Positions 57,876 to 64,000 of a stretch of DNA of 64,000 nt are shown piece after piece. A model generated the notes under the pieces. It searched no databases. It saw only the letters and a list, made by a program, of their open reading frames with translations, and was not told where the DNA came from. The stretch is from the NCBI RefSeq assembly GCF_040546685.1, contig NZ_JBEPOH010000001.1, positions 5,084,001 to 5,148,000 on the forward strand, written 5' to 3'. How positions within the stretch are numbered: the stretch's first letter is position 1; every line of letters begins with the position of its first letter. The position numbers and the translations under genes are program-made. The DNA is from Variovorax sp. OAS795 (GTDB taxonomy: Bacteria; Pseudomonadota; Gammaproteobacteria; Burkholderiales; Burkholderiaceae_C).

Positions 57876-58655
57876 ATGAGCTACGAAAACATCGAAGTGC
57901 GGACCGAAGCAGGCAAGGTCGGCATCATCACCCTCAACCGGCCCAAGGCGCTCAACGCGCTGAACGACGCGCTCATGACCGAGCTGGGCACCGCGCTCAA
58001 GGCCTTCGATGCCGACGACGCGATCGGCTGCATCATCCTCACGGGCAGCGAGCGCGCCTTTGCGGCCGGTGCCGACATTGCCGCGATGGCGAAGTACAGC
58101 TTCATCGACACCTACAAGGGCGACTACATCACGCGCAACTGGGAAACCATCCGCTCGATCCGCAAGCCGGTGATCGCGGCGGTGAGCGGCTTTGCGCTGG
58201 GCGGCGGCTGCGAGCTCGCGATGATGTGCGACTTCATCATCGCGGCCGACAACGCCAAGTTCGGCCAGCCCGAGATCAAGATCGGCGTGATTCCCGGCGC
58301 CGGCGGCACGCAGCGCCTGCCGCGCGCAGTGGGCAAGAGCAAGGCCATGGACATGGCGCTCACCGCCCGCATGATGGACGCGGCCGAAGCCGAGCGCGCG
58401 GGCCTCGTCAGCCGCGTGGTGCCTTTCGAGAAGCTGGCCGACGAAGCGCTGGGTGCGGCGCTGGTGATTGCGGGCTATTCGCAGATCGCCGCGATGGCGG
58501 CCAAGGAATCGGTCAACCGCGCCTTCGAGAGCGGCCTCTCCGACGGTGTGATGTTCGAGCGCCGGCTGTTCCATGCGCTGTTTGCCACGGCCGACCAGAA
58601 GGAAGGCATGGACGCCTTCCTGGCCAAGCGCCCGCCAGACTTCAAGAACGCCTGA
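57876..58655 (+). CDS. enoyl-CoA hydratase
   Basis: 259-residue crotonase. [36 protein letters not shown] (oxyanion-hole region), [20 protein letters not shown], and [20 protein letters not shown] carry the two catalytic Glu residues of a true short-chain hydratase (beta-oxidation, like EchA/FadB-type). A C-terminal [20 protein letters not shown] completes the trimerisation region. The start is the ATG at 57876 with CCCGGAG upstream; a TATAGT hexamer lies at 57840-57845 as a possible -10. Confidence 0.95.
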   Translation: MSYENIEVRTEAGKVGIITLNRPKALNALNDALMTELGTALKAFDADDAIGCIILTGSERAFAAGADIAAMAKYSFIDTYKGDYITRNWETIRSIRKPVIAAVSGFALGGGCELAMMCDFIIAADNAKFGQPEIKIGVIPGAGGTQRLPRAVGKSKAMDMALTARMMDAAEAERAGLVSRVVPFEKLADEALGAALVIAGYSQIAAMAAKESVNRAFESGLSDGVMFERRLFHALFATADQKEGMDAFLAKRPPDFKNA

Positions 58656-58685
58656 TCCGGGCCTGATCCAGGCCCGATCCGGAAG

Positions 58686-59969
58686 CTACCGGCGCAAGAA
58701 CAGCGCCTTCAGGGCGGCGAGCGTCCCCGCGGGCGGCGTGCCGACCGAGGCACCGCCCGCTGCGCCGGATTGCGGCGTCCAGCGCACCTGGTCGCCCGCG
58801 ATCTCGAGCACCGCGAGCAAGGTGGCGCCGCTGTAGAGCTCCAGCCGCGCCTCGACCGGCGCAGCCAGATCGGCACCCGGTACCGTGGCCGATCGCGCCA
58901 CCGCATTGACCAGCGCGGCCAGCCCTTCCGTATCGCCGCGCGCCTGGCGCACGCCCTGTCCGGCGCGCACCACGTTCAGCGAGGTCCATTGGTCCAGCGC
59001 GGAAAAAGCCGAAGCGTCTTCCCCGCGGGCCTTGGCCGCAGCGGGCGCGGGCGCCCGGAGCGCGGGTGCCTGGCGCACGCTGCCGGAGATCTGCACGTTC
59101 GAACTCTGACCGCCCGGGGCGGCTGACAGCGCCGGCGCAGCGCCGCTGTCGGCCGACTCGCGAAGGGGGGCCGGCGGGGCGGCAGGCGCCATGCTTGCGG
59201 CGGGCGGTGCGCCTGCGGCATCGCGGCTCCGCTGCAGCTTTTCGGTTTCGGCTTCGCGCCGCTCCTGGGTACGCGGGAAGGCCTGCGGCACAGGTGCGGA
59301 TGGCTCGGCCACCGTTCCCTGCGATGGAGTCGGAGACGCAGTCGCTGGGGCTGGGGCTGGGGCTGGGGCCGGCGCGGGCGGAGGCGCTACCGCAATCACA
59401 GGCGCCGGTGCGCTCGGTTTGTCGGCGAGCCCTGGTGGCGGTGCCGTTCGGCGCACCGCGTCCTCTCTTCGCTGGGGCGATCCTCCGCTCGCCGCCTCTC
59501 GCGCTGCTTCGGTCGCAGGCTGCTCTGGTGCTGGCGCTGGTGCTGGTGCTGGCGTCGAGGCGGGCGCGGGCACAGCAGGCGCCGCCGCAGGAGGAACCGG
59601 GGCCGGCGTCGGCGCGGACGCAACGCCGGCTTCGCCATCGAGCCGCGCATCGGGCACCGGTTCGCGGTGCCAGAGCACGGTCACGAAGGTGGCGACGAGC
59701 ACGGTGGCAAAGGCCGCATTCCACGGCCTGCGGGACCGCGTGTCGCCGCTACCGAACAGCCGGCGCCACCACGGCGCGGCCACCGCGGGCGCCGGTGCGG
59801 AAGCAGGCGCGAGGTTGTGGGCCATCTTCCGGATGGCATCGCGGGTGCGCGGATCGGGCAGCGCTTCGCGGTCCGGCGCATGGTCCAGCGCGCGGCGCAG
59901 CACAGGGTCGCGCAGCGCACCGTCGCCGCCCTCGGACCCTGGCGTGTTTTCGTTGCCGCTGTTGCTCAT
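58686..59969 (-). CDS. putative membrane anti-sigma factor with long Pro/Ala linker
   Basis: 427 residues. The N-terminal ~80 residues are soluble (RRALDHAPDREALPDPRTRD; AIRKMAHNLAPAS). A single transmembrane segment is at ~83-101 (NAAFATVLVATFVTVLW). A disordered Pro/Ala/Glu-rich stretch of about 190 residues follows, and the C-terminus is a predicted folded domain (SALDQWTSLNVVRAGQGVRQ ... ARLELYSGATLLAVLEIAGD). The ATG overlaps the sigma-factor stop as ATGA, the arrangement of ECF sigma/anti-sigma pairs. No zinc-binding HxxxCxxC is present, so the anti-sigma role rests on position and topology only. Confidence 0.7.
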   Translation of the reverse strand: MSNSGNENTPGSEGGDGALRDPVLRRALDHAPDREALPDPRTRDAIRKMAHNLAPASAPAPAVAAPWWRRLFGSGDTRSRRPWNAAFATVLVATFVTVLWHREPVPDARLDGEAGVASAPTPAPVPPAAAPAVPAPASTPAPAPAPAPEQPATEAAREAASGGSPQRREDAVRRTAPPPGLADKPSAPAPVIAVAPPPAPAPAPAPAPATASPTPSQGTVAEPSAPVPQAFPRTQERREAETEKLQRSRDAAGAPPAASMAPAAPPAPLRESADSGAAPALSAAPGGQSSNVQISGSVRQAPALRAPAPAAAKARGEDASAFSALDQWTSLNVVRAGQGVRQARGDTEGLAALVNAVARSATVPGADLAAPVEARLELYSGATLLAVLEIAGDQVRWTPQSGAAGGASVGTPPAGTLAALKALFLRR

Positions 59970-60634
59970 GCCCGCTGCTCCAGCACCGAGAGGTAGCGTT
60001 CCATGCAGCCGCGCAATTTCTGCAGGCCATAGCGCAGGCGGCTGCGCACGGTCTCGAAGCCGATGCCCAGGCTCGCCGCGAGCGCTTCGACGGTCAGGCC
60101 GTCTTCATGGTGCAGCAGGAATGCGGCCCGCTGTTCGGCCGGCAGTTCGTCCAGGCAGGCCAGCAGGCGCCGCCCCGCGGCGCGCCAGAACGCCAGCTCT
60201 TCGGCTGATGGATGGGCGGCGGCATCGGGCGCCGCGCCGGGCACGCCGCGGTCGAGCAGGGGCACCGCGTCGTCGCCGTCGTCGAAGTGGGCGTCGAGCG
60301 CCACTTCACGGCCGCTCACGCGCAACCGGTCCATGGCGAGGTTGTGTGCAATGGTGAAGGCCCAGGTGCGCCAGGCGGCGCCCTGCGGCGAAAAACTGTC
60401 GCGCGCGGAAATGATGCGCACCCAGGTGTCCTGGAACACCTCGTCGGCCTGTGCGGCGAGCCGCGCGCCGAGCAACCGCTTCACGAAGCGGAACAGCCCG
60501 CCCTCGTGGCGCGCGTAGAGCACGTCGAACGCGGCGCCGTCGCCCTGCGCGTAGGCCAGCATCAGCTGGTCGTCGGGCATGGCATCGCGCCCGGGGGCGG
60601 ATTTGGCGGAAGGGGCGCGGGGCAGCGCGGACAT
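59966..60634 (-). CDS. ECF-subfamily RNA polymerase sigma factor
   Basis: About 222 residues. Sigma region 2 is DQLMLAYAQGDGAAFDVLYA ... RHEGGLFRFVKRLLG ... ADEVFQDTWVRI with the TWAFTIAHNLAMDRLR -10 recognition stretch. Region 4 is LDELPAEQRAAFLLHHEDGL, TVEALAASLGIGFETVRSRL and RYGLQKLRGCMERYL. The start is uncertain: MSALPRAPS (60634) is used; MPDDQLMLAY (60580) would remove a ~18-residue basic leader. It precedes the anti-sigma-like gene with a 4-nt overlap. Confidence 0.9.
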   Translation of the reverse strand: MSALPRAPSAKSAPGRDAMPDDQLMLAYAQGDGAAFDVLYARHEGGLFRFVKRLLGARLAAQADEVFQDTWVRIISARDSFSPQGAAWRTWAFTIAHNLAMDRLRVSGREVALDAHFDDGDDAVPLLDRGVPGAAPDAAAHPSAEELAFWRAAGRRLLACLDELPAEQRAAFLLHHEDGLTVEALAASLGIGFETVRSRLRYGLQKLRGCMERYLSVLEQRA

Positions 60635-60721
60635 CGGCGGATTTTCACCCGGGGTTGTACGGTCGGCGGACCGCTTCGGGGTTGGGTGCCGCAAAAAAGA
60701 CAACGCTTGGACGCGACGGGC

Positions 60722-60752
60722 TTGAAAACGGCCCTGCGGGCTGCGCTATAAT
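60722..60752 (+). promoter_or_regulatory. promoter for the tRNA gene
   Basis: TTGAAA (60722-60727) and TATAAT (60747-60752) separated by 19 nt. The perfect -10 lies 28 nt before the mature tRNA 5' end, giving a short leader. The 19-nt spacer is longer than the 17-nt optimum. Confidence 0.6.
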
Positions 60753-60780
60753 TTTGGGCTCGGCGCAAAACTGCCCGAAC

Positions 60781-60857
60781 GGCTCTTTAGCTCAGTCGGT
60801 TAGAGCGATGGAATCATAATCCACAGGTCCGCGGTTCGAATCCGTGAAGAGCCACCA
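60781..60857 (+). tRNA. tRNA with CAU anticodon, probably elongator tRNA-Met
   Basis: A full 77-nt cloverleaf with encoded CCA. The acceptor stem is GGCTCTT/AAGAGCC, the D-arm GCTC-GAGC, the anticodon loop ATCATAA (CAU at 34-36), and the T-arm CGCGG-TTCGAAT-CCGTG. Position 27-43 is an A-C mismatch in the anticodon stem. The acceptor pair 1-72 is G-C, so it is not initiator tRNA-fMet. A CAU anticodon could also be tRNA-Ile2 (lysidine-modified); Met is preferred from overall resemblance but not proven. Confidence 0.92.
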
Positions 60858-60865
60858 GCATCATC

Positions 60866-60904
60866 AAAAAGCCTTGCAAGTCAACGACTTGCAAGGCTTT
60901 TTTG
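60866..60904 (+). terminator. rho-independent terminator after the tRNA
   Basis: AAAAAGCCTTGCAAGTC / GACTTGCAAGGCTTTTT is a perfect 17-bp stem with an AAC loop ending in TTTTTTTG. It lies 8 nt after the tRNA CCA. Because both flanks are A/T runs it could work in both directions. Confidence 0.92.
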
Positions 60905-61068
60905 TTTGTACGTCGCGCGGTTTCCAGGTCTTTTTCCGCCGCTAATTCACTCTGGAACGGCCAGTGCCCGTTCCGCAGGCAATGTGGTGCGAACCCGCGC
61001 CGTTGCTGGGTTCGGCGAGCCCGGTCCTCAGACAACCCACAGAGTTGTGCACAGAAAAGCGGGACAAG

Positions 61069-61812
61069 TCATCCATTTGACTTGTTCCTCCGGCTGGCAC
61101 GCGCCGCCGGGGCGACCGATGCATCGGCCAGCGTCGGAAACGGCGGCAGGGGACGGCAGGCCACGTCCCTGGCGGCGCCCGCCTCCATGCCGAATGCGCG
61201 CAGCAGGCAGGTTGCCACGTCGCGGCCGTGATGGGCCGGCAGGCCTCCCATGGCCACGCTGCGCATGGCCTGCGACACGCTGCCGCTCAACACGTCCATG
61301 GCGGCTGCCTCGCTGGGCACGCGAAAGCTCTTCTGCCTGATCGCAAGGCGCATGTCCGCCAACGCATAGTGCTGGATCTCGAGCACCAGCGCGGGCGCTG
61401 CCGCCGAGACATCCAGCATCAGCAGCGCCCAAGCGGGGCTTTCCTGCGCGAGCCAGATGTAGCGCTGGATGCCGATCGCCATGCGCTGGGCGCCTTCGGC
61501 CACGCCCTGCTGGCTGTCGGAAATGCGCTGGCACAGCGTGTCCGCAAGCCACAGCGCCACGGCGCTGGCCACTTCTTCCTTGGTCTTGAAATGGTTGTAG
61601 ACGGTACCCGTGGTCATGCCGGCCACGGCGGCTATTTCCTGCACGGTGGCGCCCGCGTAGCCGCGCGCGCTGAACACCGTGATGGCAGCCTGCACAAGTT
61701 GCAGCCGCGTGCGCTCGCGCTTCAGCAGGCCGGGCCGGGTCAGCACCAGACTTTCGGCCAGGGCAGCCGGAAGTGGTATGGACGGTGCCATGAAGCCGAT
61801 CGTACTATCCAT
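61069..61812 (-). CDS. TetR-family transcriptional regulator
   Basis: 247 residues. The TetR HTH is LVQAAITVFSARGYAGATVQ EIAAVAGMTTGTVYNHFKTKEEV. The C-terminal ligand domain is helical and ends in a basic Ser/Arg/Asn-rich tail. The ATG at 61812 is used; Met8 (61791) is an alternative start. The palindrome at 61816-61830 abuts this start, so autorepression and control of the divergent cytochrome c gene are likely (inference). Confidence 0.9.
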   Translation of the reverse strand: MDSTIGFMAPSIPLPAALAESLVLTRPGLLKRERTRLQLVQAAITVFSARGYAGATVQEIAAVAGMTTGTVYNHFKTKEEVASAVALWLADTLCQRISDSQQGVAEGAQRMAIGIQRYIWLAQESPAWALLMLDVSAAAPALVLEIQHYALADMRLAIRQKSFRVPSEAAAMDVLSGSVSQAMRSVAMGGLPAHHGRDVATCLLRAFGMEAGAARDVACRPLPPFPTLADASVAPAARASRRNKSNG

Positions 61813-61815
61813 TTT

Positions 61816-61830
61816 TGAACACAGTGTTCA
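61816..61830. promoter_or_regulatory. TetR-type operator palindrome
   Basis: TGAACACAGTGTTCA is a perfect 7-bp-arm inverted repeat about a central A, sitting 3 nt upstream of the tetR start codon and 35 nt upstream of the divergent cytochrome c start. TGAACA-type half-sites are typical of TetR-family operators; binding is inferred. Confidence 0.7.
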
Positions 61831-61865
61831 TTTTTGATCCACTCATGCAATAACGAGAGTTTGCC

Positions 61866-62804
61866 ATGCGATCCGTCTTTCTCCCCCCTCGCCCGAGCGC
61901 CGCCCGCAAATGGGCGAAGCGCGCCGGGGTGCTGGTCGCCGTCCTGGCGGCCGCAGCGGCCGCGGCGCTGTGGCTCGGCAACGAGCTTGCGGCCCGCAAG
62001 ATGCAGCGCACGGTCGAAGTCGCGTCGCAGGGCGTGGCGTTCCGCAGCGCGAGCGATAGCGCAGCGCTAGCGCGCGGGCGCTACCTGTATGCATCGCGCG
62101 GCTGCGTCGATTGCCACGGCGCAGCGGCCAATGGGCGCATGTTCCTGGACGACGGCAAGGGCATGCGCATCGCGGGGCCGAACATCAGCCCAGGCCCGGG
62201 GAGCGTGGTGGCGGGCTACACGCCGGCGGACTGGGAGCGCGCCATCCGGCACGGCGTTGCGCGCAACGGGCGGCCGCTCATGATCATGCCCAGCGAGGAC
62301 TACAACCGGTGGACCGACGACGACCTCGCATCGCTCGTGGCCTACCTGCGCGCCAAGGAGCCGGCGAGCGGCACGGGCGCGGTGGTCGACCTGCCGCTGC
62401 CGGTGCGGGCGCTCTACGGCTTCGGCTTCATCCGCGACGCGGCGGCCAAGATCGACCATGCGTTGCCGCCCGAGCAGCCGGTGCCGGAAAGCGTGACGGT
62501 GAAGCACGGCGCCTACGTGGCGAACATGTGCCTCGGCTGCCACGGCGCCAGGCTCAGCGGCGGCAAGATTCCGGGTGGCCCGCCGGACTGGCCCGCGGCC
62601 TCCAACCTGACGCCGGGCGAAGGCAGCGCCATGGTGCGCTATCCCGACGCGGAAGCACTGATGGCGCTGTTCAAGACCGGCAAGCGGCCCGACGGAACGC
62701 CGGTGAAGGTGATGCCTTTCGAATCGCTGCGCGAGATCAACGACACCGACGTGCGCGCGCTGCATCTCTACCTGAAGAGCTTGCCGGCAAGCCCCAGAGG
62801 CTAG
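61866..62804 (+). CDS. dihaem cytochrome c, membrane-anchored
   Basis: 312 residues. The N-terminal hydrophobic signal-anchor is AGVLVAVLAAAAAAALWLG. Two class I haem motifs are RGCVDCHGAAANG and NMCLGCHGARLSGG. Axial Met candidates are in RPLMIMPSEDY and KVMPFESLREI. The periplasmic protein would pass electrons from a dehydrogenase to an oxidase. No dehydrogenase is next to it, so the partner is unknown. It is divergent from the TetR gene across the shared palindrome. Confidence 0.92.
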   Translation: MRSVFLPPRPSAARKWAKRAGVLVAVLAAAAAAALWLGNELAARKMQRTVEVASQGVAFRSASDSAALARGRYLYASRGCVDCHGAAANGRMFLDDGKGMRIAGPNISPGPGSVVAGYTPADWERAIRHGVARNGRPLMIMPSEDYNRWTDDDLASLVAYLRAKEPASGTGAVVDLPLPVRALYGFGFIRDAAAKIDHALPPEQPVPESVTVKHGAYVANMCLGCHGARLSGGKIPGGPPDWPAASNLTPGEGSAMVRYPDAEALMALFKTGKRPDGTPVKVMPFESLREINDTDVRALHLYLKSLPASPRG

Positions 62805-62820
62805 CCGCGCGGCAAGCGCT

Positions 62821-63480
62821 TCAGCCAGCCTTGCGAAAGGTGAGATTGATGCGCCGGCTGCCCAGCAGGGCATGCGCCCGGTCTTCGAGCGGCAGCACGC
62901 CGTGGTAGCGCAGCCTGTCGGGGCCGCCCCACACCACGACGTCGCCGTGCACCAGCGGAATGCGCGCGGCCTTGTCGCTGCGCGCGAGGCCTCCGAACAG
63001 AAAGGTGGCCGGCATGCCGAGCGATACCGACACGATGGGCGCAGCGTAGTCGCGCTCGTCCTTGTCCTGGTGCAGCGACAGCCGCGTGCCGGGTTCGTAG
63101 CGGTTGACCAGGCAGGCATCGGGCCGGAAGCCTTCGAAGCCCGCCTCGGCGGCCGCCGCTTGCGCGAGCCGTTCGAACACCGCCGGCATCGCAGGCCACT
63201 GCGCGCCCGTTGCGGGATCGTGCTCGCCATAGCGGTAGCCGCGCCGGTCCGAGATCCAGCCGAGACGTCCGCAGTTGGTCATGGCGACCGACATCGTGAA
63301 GCCTCCGGGGGTGACGAGATGACGGAAGCCGGCGCGCCGCTCGACCTCGCCGAGCGCCGGCAGAAGCGCGTCGGCGAAAGGCAGCGCGAACCCGCGCAAC
63401 ACGAAAGAAGCGGGGCCGATGGCCTCCTTGCCGCGCGGCGGCTCCGCATCGGGGGCATCGGAAAACAGGTCGCGCGTCAC
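62821..63480 (-). CDS. alkB: AlkB-like Fe(II)/2-oxoglutarate dioxygenase
   Basis: 219 residues. The N-terminal nucleotide-lid region has TPGGFTMSVAMTNCGRLGWI. NRYEPGTRLSLHQDKDERDY holds the HxD iron ligands, RLRYHGVLPLED the second His, and RINLTFRKAG the Arg residues that bind 2-oxoglutarate. This matches the DNA-repair type AlkB demethylase (1-methyladenine, 3-methylcytosine). The start is a GTG at 63480, overlapping the stop of the upstream MocR-type gene as GTGA. Confidence 0.92.
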   Translation of the reverse strand: MTRDLFSDAPDAEPPRGKEAIGPASFVLRGFALPFADALLPALGEVERRAGFRHLVTPGGFTMSVAMTNCGRLGWISDRRGYRYGEHDPATGAQWPAMPAVFERLAQAAAAEAGFEGFRPDACLVNRYEPGTRLSLHQDKDERDYAAPIVSVSLGMPATFLFGGLARSDKAARIPLVHGDVVVWGGPDRLRYHGVLPLEDRAHALLGSRRINLTFRKAG

Positions 63481-64000
63481 GCCGCGATTGTCCCGCGAGG
63501 CGGCCCGTCCGGCGCGGCACCGTTCGCCTCCGCCACCAGGCGGCCGAGCGTCTGCATGGCCTTTTCGCTGTGCGCGTCCCAGGGGTGCCCGTAGTTCAGC
63601 CTGAGGCAATGGGCAAAGCCGCGGGTCGCCGAGAAGATCGGCCCCGGCGCCACGCTGATGCCGAGCTCCAGCGCCTTGCGATGGATCTCGAGCGCATTCA
63701 CCCGCTCCGGCAGCTCGACCCACAGGAAGTAGCCGCCCAGCGGCCGCGTGGCCCGCGTGCCCGCCGGAAAGAAATGGCCCACCGCCTGCGCGAACCCCGC
63801 CTGCTGCATGGCCAGCGCCTGGCGCAGCTTGCGCAGGTGTTTGTCGAGCCCGCCCTTTTCCAGGTAAGCCGCCAGCGCGAGCTGCGCGGGCACCGAGGTG
63901 CTGAGCGTGGTCGTCAGCTTCAGCCGCGCCACGGCGCGCGTGAAGCGCCCGGCCGATGCCCATCCGATGCGGTAGCCCGGCGCCAGGCACTTGGAGAACG
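63477..64000 (-). CDS. MocR-type PLP-dependent regulator or aminotransferase (5' end outside window)
   Basis: The C-terminal ~174 residues of a fold-type I aminotransferase-like protein. FSKCLAPGYRIGWASAGRF includes the Schiff-base Lys, then PAQLALAAYLEKGGLDKHLR KLR, GGYFLWVELPERVNALEIH and CLRLNYGHPWDAHSEKAMQT. The spacing and sequence resemble the C-terminal domain of MocR/PdxR-type GntR regulators, whose HTH would lie beyond 64000. A plain aminotransferase is the alternative. It is coupled to alkB by a 4-nt overlap. Confidence 0.85.
   Translation of the reverse strand, partial: FSKCLAPGYRIGWASAGRFTRAVARLKLTTTLSTSVPAQLALAAYLEKGGLDKHLRKLRQALAMQQAGFAQAVGHFFPAGTRATRPLGGYFLWVELPERVNALEIHRKALELGISVAPGPIFSATRGFAHCLRLNYGHPWDAHSEKAMQTLGRLVAEANGAAPDGPPRGTIAA

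Noticed and set aside
60954..60974. Inverted repeat GGAACGG-7 nt-CCGTTCC as a terminator or operator
   Set aside because: No U-run follows on either strand and it is not near a promoter; short dyads of this size occur by chance in GC-rich DNA.

Overview
The window is a high-GC chromosomal segment of a Betaproteobacterium in the order Burkholderiales, most likely family Comamonadaceae and probably Variovorax or a close relative. This is inferred from gene content and neighbourhoods: rubredoxin-pilGHIJ-chpA beside thiD-hemL, dusB-fis-purH, yqgE-ruvX-pyrR-pyrB-pyrC', and many Bug/TctC-type and LysR-type genes. No 16S rRNA is present, so genus is not proven.

Layout. 1-700: 5' part of a Tat-exported LivK-type binding protein. 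0.9-12.1 kb: an aromatic-acid catabolic locus. Seven minus-strand genes in a row encode a benzoylformate decarboxylase, an aldehyde dehydrogenase, a Bug/TctC binding protein, 4-hydroxybenzoate 3-monooxygenase, an AAHS-type MFS permease, a ketopantoate-reductase-family dehydrogenase and an (S)-mandelate-dehydrogenase-like flavoenzyme. A LysR gene diverges at the head and an AraC gene converges at the tail. Read as a pathway this takes (4-hydroxy)mandelate to (4-hydroxy)benzoylformate, (4-hydroxy)benzaldehyde, 4-hydroxybenzoate and protocatechuate. The reductase-family member may serve the other enantiomer. 12.1-16.4 kb: a PHB-depolymerase-type esterase behind a CopG-like regulator with a perfect 20-bp palindrome at its start, a lone RsbRD-type histidine kinase and a methyltransferase. 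16.1-22.3 kb: a 1,744-residue autotransporter with internal repeats, followed by an OmpA-type lipoprotein. 22.7 kb: a 25-residue membrane microprotein with its own terminator. 22.9-29 kb: yqgE, ruvX, pyrR, pyrB, an inactive pyrC' and plsC as a tightly overlapping operon, with a divergent photolyase.

29-39 kb: the Pil-Chp twitching/chemosensory operon (pilG, pilH, pilI, pilJ, chpA) behind a rubredoxin. 39-46.8 kb: housekeeping genes (thiD, hemL, purH, fis, dusB, a YqaA-like membrane protein, a GST, ychF). 46.9-53.1 kb: a complete ribose operon rbsBACRKD with a double LacI-type operator. 53.1-58.7 kb: a MOSC protein, a UbiH-like monooxygenase, a DsbC-type thiol protein, an M61 peptidase and an enoyl-CoA hydratase. 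58.7-64 kb: an ECF sigma/anti-sigma pair, a tRNA with CAU anticodon, a TetR/dihaem cytochrome c divergent pair with a shared palindrome, an AlkB-like dioxygenase and the 3' part of a MocR-type regulator.

Three otherwise well-conserved genes (the copG-like gene, chpA and thiD) each need removal of exactly one base to give an intact protein with a good start or stop. These look like either sequencing insertions or real frameshifts, and are annotated as the repaired genes. No CRISPR array, insertion sequence, prophage or rRNA operon was seen.
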